Shown here in pieces: positions 35,763-45,944 of a stretch of DNA of 64,000 bases. Position numbers and translations under genes: made by a program. The notes beneath the pieces are model-generated. The model saw only the letters and a program-made list of their open reading frames with translations. It made no database searches and had not been told where the DNA came from. Each line of letters opens with the position of its first letter. Positions within the stretch are counted from its first letter, which is position 1. This DNA is from Auricularia sp. M13. Taxonomy: Eukaryota > Basidiomycota > Agaricomycetes > Auriculariales > Auriculariaceae. The DNA lies in NCBI GenBank assembly GCA_037042915.1, contig CM073193.1, positions 620,001 through 684,000 on the forward strand. Reading direction: 5' to 3'.

Positions 35763-37491
35763 TCATCCATCTACGAGCACAATCGAGTCCAGAACGGAAA
35801 AGCCCACGCCGACGCCCCCCTCGTTATTTACAATCTCCTTCGTCCGGAGCAAGTAGCCCGCCTCCTTATCCGTAAGCACCTCGACCGGCTTGCCCTGCTG
35901 CTCCTTGAACAGCATCGTCCCGAAAATGCCGAGCTCGCTGACGATTTCCTCCTGCACGACGCGCTGGGTGCCGCCCACGCCAGCACGGACAAGCCAGTTG
36001 CGTAGCCCGCGCGGGCCCACAATGGTCTCCATGGCTATCCACGCCTGGCGCTCCGCCGGCGGCAGCGCGTCGAGGAAGCGCGGGATGTCGGCGCCGTAGA
36101 CGTTGTTCCCGCCGCCCTCGCGCTGCGGCTTGAGCACGAGCTCCTTCGCTGCGCCCGCGGCCTTGACGGCGTCCAGCCCGCGCTCGTCGACCAGCGCGTC
36201 GAGACCCCACATGCCCGCGAACGTCTCGCGCACGGCGGCGATCGTCGCCGGTGGGAGGGGCGCACCGTACTGCGGCGAGGAGAGGAAGCGCTCGAGCACT
36301 CCCGGCGCCGCGAGGACCTGCTGGATCTTCTTTGAGCCCGACAATTGCAGCGGGAGCGTCGGGCACTTGATGGCGCGGCTGCGCTCGAGCGTGTGGCGCG
36401 CGACGAAGTGTTCTTCCTTCGGGAACGACACTGGCGACCAACCAGCGCGGAAGTAGACCACCGATATCTCGACGGGCTCTGGGGAGAGCGCCGTCTTCAC
36501 GAGCAGGCTACGCTCCGGGGATAACGAGGCGTCCGTCAGGAGCTCGTCGTATGTCTTGCGAACGACCCGGATGCCGTGACTGTTGCGCGTTTAGCACATG
36601 TGAAATGTGACAGGCAGCCACTCACTCTTGCACCAGGGCATATTCAAGCCATCTTTGGTCAAAGATGTTGTTCTCCTTTTCTGACACAATAAACAGCACC
36701 CATGCACTAGCAACAGGTCATTCAGCATGTCTCTGGAGGCAGTTTCGAGAAGACGCACCCTGCGACACCATAAGAAGAATGTCCATCCGCAATCCCAGCC
36801 GCCATGGCAGGGATGGTGTAGTTTGAAGGGAAGTTATTGGTGTCCAGAAGTGGAGACGCTCCGACATAACCCGTGAGATCTGCGAGGAACCTGACAGCAT
36901 GTGAGCATAGAAAGACTTTTCAACCGTCCAAGTGGATGCTGACTTGTGTAATGTACCGACAATCTGCGAGTGAGGGCCAAATGCGCATCCAATCGCGTTG
37001 AACTCGACCTGGCGCATGGACAACGGCGCTCCCTCCGATCTGTGAAGCAAGTAATCCGACCGCACGATGCCCATGTGAACGGGCTACAACAGACCGTCAG
37101 AACGCAGTCGTCATAAGGAATAAGAAATGCACACCTGTGCAATGCCTTCCTGCCTGCACTCCTTGTACATCGTCCACAAGCGCTTCACAAACGGGTCCGC
37201 GCGACTGACCCCATCGTCGCCGAGGACCTCCTCGAGGAATTCGTGATCTGTGGCCACTCGGGCATACAGCACGTTGTAAGCGCTCTGAAGCTCCTTCGCC
37301 AGTTCGAATAATCGTCGCGGGAACGGGCTGGGGAACAGCGCAAACGGCGCATGGTGCGCTGAGGCAAGCGGCGGGTCCTGGTCGGCGCCGGCAAAGAGAA
37401 GGCCTTTGGCGATTGCGTAGTTGGTTGCTTCTACAATGAGCGCCTTGCGCTGCTCTTCGGAGATCGCTGGCGGCCACGACGGCAGCGACAT
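35763..37491 (-). CDS. GSH2: Glutathione synthetase
   Basis: Five exons (37135-37491, 36944-37083, 36759-36890, 36626-36706, 35763-36579) give 508 aa, normal for eukaryotic glutathione synthetase. The enzyme joins gamma-glutamylcysteine and glycine using ATP, the last step of glutathione synthesis in the cytosol. Signatures seen: VHMGIVRSDYLLH and QVEFNAIGCAFG in the N-terminal part, NNIFDQRWLEYAL, then the ATP-grasp glycine-rich KPQREGGGNNVYG, and the C-terminal VVSELGIFGTMLF with NNEGGVGVGFSVLDS. All expected conserved blocks are present and in order, so the gene looks functional. It lies head-to-tail with EXO84 (220 nt from the EXO84 stop). Confidence 0.95.
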
Positions 37492-37711
37492 CGCTGGACG
37501 ATGCAGAGTGCGCGAACACGGTTCATTCGGCCCGATGTCGTTCGAAGCTCGTCAACGTCCAAAAGCAGATAGGGGACCGCAGTTGCTGACTCAGACTCAA
37601 GTCGTACCCTGTACAGTGTAATCATGAATGTAAATCGCGCGGCAACTCAAGCAAAGCAAATTGTAACAACACACTCTGTAGCGTACACGATCACCATCGT
37701 CCATCGCGTGT

Positions 37712-40700
37712 CTAAATCATTCCCTCGCGCCGAGCAACACTCGGACCCCTCATCATCCCACTCGCCGGGCCCGTATTGCTATTACTGCTCGGCGGGCGCA
37801 CAATGCTCGCGCCCATGCCCATGCGCTGCGCACCAGACATGGGCGTCCTGCGCCCAGACACGGGCGGCATACCGTTATCCGCCGAATACGTCGAAGACAT
37901 GGGCGTGCGCCGTCCAGACACGGGCGGCATATCCGCATCGCGCGGCCGCGGCACGCGCCTGCCGTACCCACCCACGCCCTCGCCCTCGCTCTCGCTCCCC
38001 GCGCGCGAGCGCGACTGCGAGCGCACCTGTCCCGGCGCGGGACTTCTCGGCGTCTGCGGCTGCGGCGGCTGCGGAGAGCGCGGCGGCTGCATCTGGGGTG
38101 GGGGCAGGGGCGACCGCGGCGGGAGCGGCGAGCGCGACGGCGTCATAGGTCTAGTCGGCGGCGGCCCCAGGCTCGAGAACGTCGGGCTCAGCGGCCCCGG
38201 GCCCTGCGTCGCAACCACACCCGGCATCGCGGCGTTCGTCGGGAGCAGGTTCAAGTTCGTCGGGCGGGTGGATGTGGATAACGACGGGACGTTCTGCGTT
38301 TGCGGCGACGCGATGGGCGCGGGCGGCGGCGGACTGCTGTCGCGCGGTGCCGGCACAGGCGTTGTCGTCCTGTTGAACGGAGACGCCCGCGGTTTATCCG
38401 CCTGCATCATCGCAGCGGGCGCAGGGAGCGTATACGCCTTCGTCCCGCCCAGCGAATTCGCGCGAGAATGCGCGAGATGGGCATCGGGGGATTGGGGAGG
38501 CGTCAAGAGGTCCTCGAGGAGGAACGAAAAGTCCAACCCGTTGTCCTGCAAGAACTGCAAAAAATGGCCCGTAAATGTAAGAAACCGAATACTCAAACTT
38601 CTCGTGGAAACAGACCTTCTTGTTCTGCTGCCGCACGAGCGTGAGGGCGTCGATCATCACTTTGCGCGTCATGTCCGTCCCGTAGACCTGCTTGCGGAAC
38701 AAGATGGCGAACGCCTCAATCTGCTCTCTCGCCCACTGCACAAAGTCTGCGAATGAAAAAGATTTAGTACAACACTTCCCCGCAAATTGTCTCAGATCAA
38801 ATACGCACACGAAGCAACTTCATGCTCCTTCCACGCCGCCAAGAACCAATCCGCCGTGTGCTTGATGCCGCAGAACACCACAACGCACAGATCGGACACG
38901 TAGTTGACGATGTCGCCCTCCATGGCGATGCTGCGCACGCGTTCGCGCGCGAGCTCGGCGCGCGCAGACAGGAAGGTCGCCACAGCCGCCGAAGTCGATT
39001 TGAGCCGCGCCAGGAGCGCCGCCAGATGAACGATGTGCGACTTGCGGTTCGTCGAGCTCGACAGGGTGTGCAGGAGCGCGCTCACGAGCGACTTGGTGAG
39101 CTGCGACAGTTTCGGTGCCAGCAGGGGTACGGTGGCGGACTTCTTCTCGCCTGCAATCGAGCGTCAGTAGAAGACTTGGCGCAATGAGGCCCAACGTTAC
39201 CCTCTTCCACGAGCTTCACAGCCTCGTCCCATTCGCGCAGGGCGATGGCCACCGTCAGCTTATCGCAGAACGCATCGATCCACCGCGCGTCCTCCTCTGA
39301 CTTGGTCTTCGAGTCGCCCGCGTCAGATAGCGCGGGCGGCGCCATGGACGCCAGCCAAGACGGCAGCGCCGGCATGGGCTCCGAGCCCATCGCCGCTGCC
39401 TTGGGTGCGCCTTGGCCCGTCCAGACGCTCTTGCGGCGCTCATTCTCGCCCTCGCGCTCGCGCCGCTTCTTGGCCGCAAGTTCCTCCGCGACCTGGCGGA
39501 ACTGCAGCAGCAGCACCTTCTTCTGCGACGCCTTGCCCACGCGGTACACAAAGACCTCCTTGCCGTGGCGTATCTTGATCAAATTCGTCAAGTCTAGCAG
39601 CAGGAAGGAGTGAGCGACGGAAAGCAGCAGCAGCAGCAGCAGCACACGCGAACGCACCGGCGGTGTCCTTGACGTCCACGACGACGATCTCGCTCAGCGA
39701 CCAACACTTCTCCGCGACGAGCCGCCCGCGGTCGTTCTTCGACCCGCCGCGCGGTTTGCGTCTGCGCGCGACGAGCAGCGCGTCGTTCAGCAGGACGAGG
39801 TGGACCGGGTATTCCGACTTGACGCGCTGTCAGGCGGGGGGCGTTGCCAGGCAATAAGGAGGGGCGGCAGCGCACCTTGTACGTGGCGCTGTTGAGCGCG
39901 ACCATGTTGTCCTCCTCGATCTTGATGTGCCGCCCGGGCGTTATGGGCACGAACTTGGCAGAGCCCTCGATGAAGCCGTGCAGCGTCTGGATCTGCGACG
40001 CGTACAGCGTCTTGAGGTCGGCCACGGACGAACGGAAAGTGCGTCGGCGGTCCGCGCTGCCGCCCGGCGTCGATACCGTCGTCTCTTCCATCTTGAGCAG
40101 CTCGGGCATCGTCTTCCACTCGGACAGACACTCCTTGAGGTCGAGCATGTCGTTCTCCAGCGTGGAGATTTCCTTCGAGATGACCATGAACTCGGCGTAA
40201 CTGTTTGCTGCGTTAGCATCGCGGACGTGTGAATGCGGAATGCAGCCCACTTCTTGAAGACATTGCGCTGGAGATCGGCTGCTGTGGAAGCCTTGTTTGC
40301 CAGCAACGTGGACTGCAGCGAGCGAAGTTCCGCTTCGGTAGAATTGCCCAGCTTGCCCTTCAGATCTGGAGATGAGAGTCAGTACACGCGAGGCAATGAC
40401 TCAAGGGCCAGCGAGCTTCCGACACCAAATTGAACGACGACAATGTTGCAAGCTCCGTTGCGGGCAAGCACTGTGACAGTCATCGCAACATAACTCGCAA
40501 CGCCGCGCAGATCGTAGGCAAGGGAAGAATGCATGGATTGTTGAGGGAATAATATGGAGAATGACGGAAATAGTACTGCATTCTGGCAGTGTGTTGCGAG
40601 GTTCGGTGTCGCGAGCTGTTGCAACGGTTTGCAACTCCCAGACGTGCAACAGCGCAACGCGTCGCAACACGCCGTTGCGACACGTTACAACAACATGCGG

Positions 40701-41319
40701 TATTATAGCAAGCTGAAGCTCGCAATGAACGCTGATTCGACAACGCTGCGAGCGCTGTTGCGAGCAAGTGCTATGGTAGCCCGAAGATAGGATAGCCAAT
40801 GCAAGAATGCACGAGTTGGGAGATAAATGGTGCGGAAAATGGTGGAAATCTCGTTTATGCAGAGCATTGCGAAATTCGGTGTTGCCAGCTGTCCGAGGCC
40901 GTCGCGAACCGCTGCGAGCAGTGAACCCAAATGAAACACTCACATGCGTCTGGATCGAAGGATTCAGCAGCCATAGCCTGCATATCCAACTCCTCGCTCT
41001 TCTCCGCATCGCGCTCGCGTCGAATGGTGCCGCTGCTGCCGCCGAGGCCGAGGCCAGCAGGCAGCGCGGGCATGTCAGGCATGGGCTCTGCGGGCATGCG
41101 CGGGCCGTCCGCATAGCGCATGGACATGCGTTTCTTGATCTTGTCGTCGAGGCGCGACTTGCGCGCATCGCGCTCGCGGAGGCCGACGCCGGGCGCGTTG
41201 TTCACGGGCGCAGAGATCTCGCGGCCCGCGGCGCCGGACTTGGACAGCTTCTGGCGCGTCGACGGCTTGCGCAGCGTGTTGGCGCCGTCGCTGGCCTTGC
41301 GCGTGCGGAGCGACTGCAT
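37712..41319 (-). CDS. EXO84: Exocyst complex component Exo84 (only full-length copy)
   Basis: Eight exons (40944-41319, 40251-40365, 39876-40200, 39658-39826, 39201-39593, 38809-39150, 38616-38746, 37712-38554) sum to 2694 nt (897 aa). Exo84 is an exocyst subunit that tethers secretory vesicles at the plasma membrane. Evidence: N-terminal basic MQSLRTRK; AYLKGKLGNSTEAELRSLQ and NVFKNYAEFMVISKEISTLE (vesicle-tethering coiled coil); a PH domain at about 272-400 (YPVHLVLLNDALLVARRRK, VFVYRVGKASQKKVLLLQF); a C-terminal helical region including YFVQWAREQIEAFAILFRKQ; and a 280-aa Pro/Ser-rich disordered tail with PPVSGRRTPMS repeated. Intron 1 is 578 nt because of an insertion, while the others are about 50-65 nt. 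The 10-kb tandem array begins inside exon 6 at 38817, so exons 1-6 are duplicated and exons 7-8 are unique. Confidence 0.93.
39624..39644. repeat. (GCA)7 microsatellite in EXO84 intron 4
   Basis: Seven GCA units lie in the intron between the two PH-domain exons. The corresponding site in unit 2 (49717-49731) has five, a simple length marker between units. Confidence 0.85.
40366..40943. other. Enlarged EXO84 intron 1 with insertion found only in unit 1
   Basis: The intron is 578 nt here but 45 nt in unit 2 (50452-50496) and unit 3. The extra sequence contains two degenerate copies of a roughly 280-nt motif. They share GTTGCG(A/G)GCAAG..., then GCAAG(GGA)AGAATGCA(T/C)G, then GAAAATGGTGGAAAT-like, then TTGCGA(G/A)(G/A)TTCGGTGT. 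Many GTTGC/GCAAC words run in both orientations. There is no coding frame. It could be a degraded small mobile element or satellite. Target-site duplications cannot be judged because the short introns differ throughout. Confidence 0.7.
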
Positions 41320-42109
41320 GGCGGCGGACAAGTCTGAATCGGTCCCGGCCGACTCTCTTCCTCTTCCCCAGAGTCGACATCGCGCGCCGACGACACAGAC
41401 CGTTCTTTGCGACGACTTTGTGCTCCCCGCGCCGACCTTGAGCCCTTGAAGCAGGGGCTGTGCATCGCTCCGTGGCTGGATCGTGCTCGTCGCCCATGCG
41501 CGACCTTGCTCACGACGTTGCACCGCGCGCGCACGGACCAGGCCTTGCGCGTCACCCGCCCGCAGTGCAGAGTGCGTTCCCCTAGCGCCCTCGCATCCAA
41601 CTCGAACTAACCTGCGCAATCAGCCCATCCCGCGCTCGCCGCCCTCGACAGCAACCGCGCTCGCTGGCCGTCGACTTCGGACTCGGCCAAGATGCTGCGC
41701 GCTGTCTGAGCCATTGCATGGCCAGCAGCTCGTCTCCAGCGCGGTCTACGAATATGTCTACGAATATTCGTACCAAGGATCGACGCCTGGCGACGATTTA
41801 TCCAGCTAACCTGCGCAAGAGTCCCATTCCACGCCGCGCTCCTTCGATTCCGCGGCCTTCTACGCGCGCATACAACGCTCGTGGCCGGCGCTACCACAGC
41901 CTATGCTCTAGTAGCGCTCGTTGACTCTGGTGCGTTCGCCAGCGCTCTTTGACCGTCTTGCGCTGACATTTCATCACAGTGTTCCAAATTCATGCTCTTT
42001 TCGCTCTTGACACCGCGGACAACGACCGCAGGGTCATCGTCCGTCTCCTCCGCGCGCTACAGCCGCCCAGGACGACGAACGCGAGCGCGGCGAGCATTTC
42101 AGCGTAGGA

Positions 42110-42130
42110 GATCGTCGGCCCGCGACGATC
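42110..42130. repeat. Conserved hairpin GATCGTCG-5-CGACGATC (unit 1)
   Basis: A perfect 8-bp inverted repeat with a 5-nt loop. The same hairpin recurs at 51666-51686 and 52157-52177 (unit 2) and at 61681-61701 and 62172-62192 (unit 3). It sits at the same place in each subrepeat, always followed by CATTCC/CATCC and CAACGCGCAAGACGCA. Confidence 0.75.
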
Positions 42131-43925
42131 ATTCCCAGCCAAGCAACGCGCAAGACGCACAGCGCGCCGTACGACTCGAAATTGAAGACTTGCTGTGCAC
42201 TCATGCGACGCTCTCGGCCGCCGCTATCACGCCCTGCGCGTCGATAACGCCCATGTACGCTGGTACGTTTGCCAGCGGCGTCTGACCACTTCCGCTGACA
42301 TTTGCTCGCAGCGTTTCAAATTCTCGTTATTCCCGCGCTTGAAACCGCGCAGGACGACGGCAGGGCGTGCGGACACCCCACACGCGCGTCAGAAACGGCC
42401 TCGGACGGCCGGTCTGCTCGCGCGGTGCTCGGTCGCGAATCGCGAGCAAGGCTCGGCGGCCACAAACGACGCGGCGCTGCGGCGCGCACGACAACTCTCG
42501 CGCGCAAAGAAAAACCAATACAACGCCAAATCGGACTCACCGTGCCCGTCCGCCACCCTGCCGCCCAACTCGCGCAGAGGAACATCTGCAGGACGCGCGG
42601 TTAGCAAGTGCTCGCGGTGAGCTGCGAGTTCGGTGGTACGTACCGTTTTGCGTGCTGTCGATCCCGATATCGCTGACGTGCGGCGTCTGCAGAAAGGTCG
42701 AGTCAGCGAGGTGGACATGGATTCAGAGGAGAATTACATCGGGCATCGGGCGCGTGTACATAGACTGCTGTATAGACAACTTGAGCGTAATACAGTTGTG
42801 CATTCACCCCGCCTGTAGTGTGATGCGCGACGAGCAAATCGGAAGTGAGCAAGTGGGAAGTGCCAGCGAGCACGCGGGGGGAAGAGCACGACTGCGCAGG
42901 CCGTGGGAGATGGGCACTGGCAGCGGGAGGAGCGTGCGGCGGCACTGTGCGCTGGGGACGGGTAGAAAGGGACTGGGGAATGGGGGAATGAGGGGAATGT
43001 GTGAACGCGGGGAGGAAGGGACTCTGCGGCGCGCGAACTCGAAGCGACTGGACGCCCTTTCTATATGCCAGGCGATGACAGCGGTGCGTCATCGCGTGCG
43101 AGATACAGATGAAAAGCCGCGTGCGCAAATCCAACCAGGTTGAAGTTGAAGTGCGCCAGGGGAGGGTGCTTCGCGGGAGGTTTGACAGCAGGAGATGTCA
43201 AACTCCTTGAACTGCGAACGCGCACCTGCACGTTCCCTTCCTCGCCGCCTCGCCTCACCCTTGCCTCATCTCAAGTAGACGCCCGCTGCCCGCAAGCGCC
43301 GGTGAGCAGCACGAGAGGGCGAGCGGTGGGACTGATGCAGAGCAGAGGTGTGCCTACTGTACGCATCATCCGATCCAACCTCCCAACCTCTTACGCTGCG
43401 CACGCGCTTCCCGCGCTTCTCTGACAGACTGCTGACAGCGGTGAACTTGGATCTCCAGCAGGGAGATCGGGGGTGGTTGGGAATGCGCGCGTTTCGCGAC
43501 TTGCGCGATTCCGAGTCGGACGCCACCTTTGCTTCGCCGTCCTCTCCTGCAAGTGCGTCGTTTCCGGTGCTGTCTTCTTCAGCCTCGCGCTTGGCAAAGA
43601 CACGGACTCATTAAATGGATGACAGCATGAGGATGTGCGCAGCCGGGCGGTTGGAATTGGACTGTGGCAAGTTGAGCGGGGACGAGTTCACCGCTGCGCT
43701 GCGGCTGCAAGTTTACTGTAACTGCTCAACGCGCGGCGGTGCGCCGCTATTTCATTCCATTCAACTATCCGCGGTTACACCCGAGATAGAGATGCCAAGC
43801 GCTTGTGAGAGCGAGAGGGGAATGCCATTAGCAAGAGTACGGGGGCGGGGAGGAAACGCATACCCCCAGCATCTCCGCCGCCGCGCGAGCTCCTGCGCCA
43901 CAGAGCCCAGCCCAACCACGGATCC

Positions 43926-44923
43926 GCGCATCCAGGCACGCTGGCTGACAGCTGACGTGTGACTTGACGTGCGTAAGCCAGGGAGGAATGCGCGCTGAAT
44001 CGGGGGAGGTTGAGCTCTGTTGCTGCGCAAGTTCAACCTCGATCGCGCTGTTCCCTGTCGTTTCAGCTCCTGCTCCTGCACGTGCTCACGGTTGCGCTTC
44101 TCAGCTTCTCTGTAGAGATAAGGACTGCATGAAGGCACGGAGTGTGGCCGAACACGGGGACTTGGATGTGGCATTGGAACTAGGGCTTGCGAACGTCGGT
44201 CTCGCGCGCCGCGATTGCGTCTCAACGCTGCGTTTTCATGTCTCATCTAATCTAGCAGAAGTATTACTGTTAATTCTTACATATAAGCGCTTGTATGCGA
44301 GTGGAATGCATGAGTGAGACGGTGGAGGGGTAGAGCGACGGAAATGCACACCTCTAGCATCTCCGCCGCCGCACGACCTCCTGCGCCCCAGACCGCAACG
44401 CCATGACCGATCCGCGCATCCAGGCACGTCATTCAGTGGGTGATGTGCGACATGACAGCTTTAAGTCAGGGGGAGAAGTGCACGGGGTTGGAGGGCTTGC
44501 GTGCGCACATCCAGCTGCGCGGTGAACTTCTCGATTGCGCTGTTCCTTACGGCCTCGCTCCTGACCCGCAATCCCTTGCGCGCGCTGCTGAGAAGAGTGT
44601 TAGATCTGCGGCGTGACGACATGGTTCAGTGTTGAGAACAGATAGGAAGCTGCATGTGCTCGCCAAGCTCACGAGGCTGCGTCGGACTCCGCTGAGGCGA
44701 GCCCAATTGCAACTGGCGACATTCTGCAGAATGCCTGCAGATATCCAGCCCAAATGCTTGTTCATAACATAAATTATTGGCTCGATGACGATAGGCGCTC
44801 GTCGAACGGGCGTGAGCTGCGCGGGGGAAACATGGAGAGTGCGGAGATCGTCATCCCCCGCTGAATCAAGGCCTTCCGGGCCACCCTTCGCCACACAGCC
44901 AATAAATCGCGCATCCAGGCACG
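43926..44923. repeat. Three degenerate direct repeats of about 490 bp
   Basis: GCGCATCCAGGCACG occurs at 43926, 44414 and 44909, spaced 488 and 495 bp. The flanks are related: CATCTCCGCCGCCG(C)...CCTGCGCCCCAGA before it, and TGAC(A/G)GCT...GACGTG(C/T)... after it. The copies are diverged and have indels. The same arrangement is repeated in unit 2 (for example 53960 and after). Confidence 0.65.
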
Positions 44924-45885
44924 GCTTCTGACGTCGGACGTCTGACGTGACAGAGAACATGGGTGTGCGCGCACAAGATCGGGGTGGTTGGGATTGCGCG
45001 GTTTTCGCGTATCGTCGATCCCGACGCCACAACTCCAGCGCGAGTCCTTCTCCCGGGTTCCTACCTGGACTCACAATCTGAGTAAACACGCGAAACGTAT
45101 CAGATGACGGCATCGACTTGGCGAGAGGCTGCAAGACGCTGTGCTTCTCCCGCACACCCAATCTCCAATCGCTGGCGTCTCGCTGCAGACGTACACACAA
45201 ACATTCTGCATTGCAGCGATCCTGCTTTTTCCCGGCCATTCAACGGCCTCACGTGTAGGGACGCACATCTGCGTAAACCGTCTAAATGCAGAGTTCCGCG
45301 CATAGGAGTATCCGGAGGCTTTTAAGCTGCAATTCACGCTGTCAATAGACTTCGAATAGACTGCGATCTTCCACTTCGATTGGCGTGCCACGTGCGCAAT
45401 CTGGGGAACTGATTTTCAGGCCCACAGAAGTGACTTCTTTCGCGTGGTGATTACGTAATCACGAGCCACGGACAAAGCAGACGGATTTCTGCTCAACTTT
45501 CGGTCTTCATGCATCGATGGCCTTGGACGCTCACGCAATTTTTTGTGTTCACCACAAGTACGTACACATAGTCGCGGTTCGACAGCGTCAAGTAATTGAC
45601 GCCGGGGTACTTGCCGTCATTGCGAGCACCAGCACTGACAGCTTGTCATTTTCGGAGGGTCTGGCTTCGCGGGCTGACAGCGGAGAAGCACCGTTCGCAC
45701 CGGCTGAGAATCGAGTGCGCTGTCACCGGCGGAGGCTGCGAGCGGAGCCCTGACGTTTCGATCGCGCGCGCGAAGTGTCGAGGCAGCGAAGCAGCGGAGT
45801 GTCCGACGATCCAACCACCGATGCTTGCGTTTCAGCAGTTTTTTCAAACTCCACAACCCGCCTCTGTGCTCCCGCCCGCCAGTCT

Positions 45886-45892
45886 TATAAAA
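45886..45892 (+). promoter_or_regulatory. TATA box upstream of the exon/intron-like region, unit 1
   Basis: CTTATAAAATGG lies in a context conserved exactly in unit 2 (55917-55923). It stands 53 nt before an ATG and shortly before a series of intron-like segments on the plus strand. Confidence 0.45.
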
Positions 45893-45944
45893 TGGCCGCG
45901 GAACCCGGCATTCTCGTCGTCTATCGCCCCCTTCTCCACGCTCG

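Noticed and set aside
37776-38756. 326-aa Gly-rich frame on the plus strand
   Set aside because: Antisense shadow of the Pro/Ser-rich EXO84 tail; high GC keeps several frames open.
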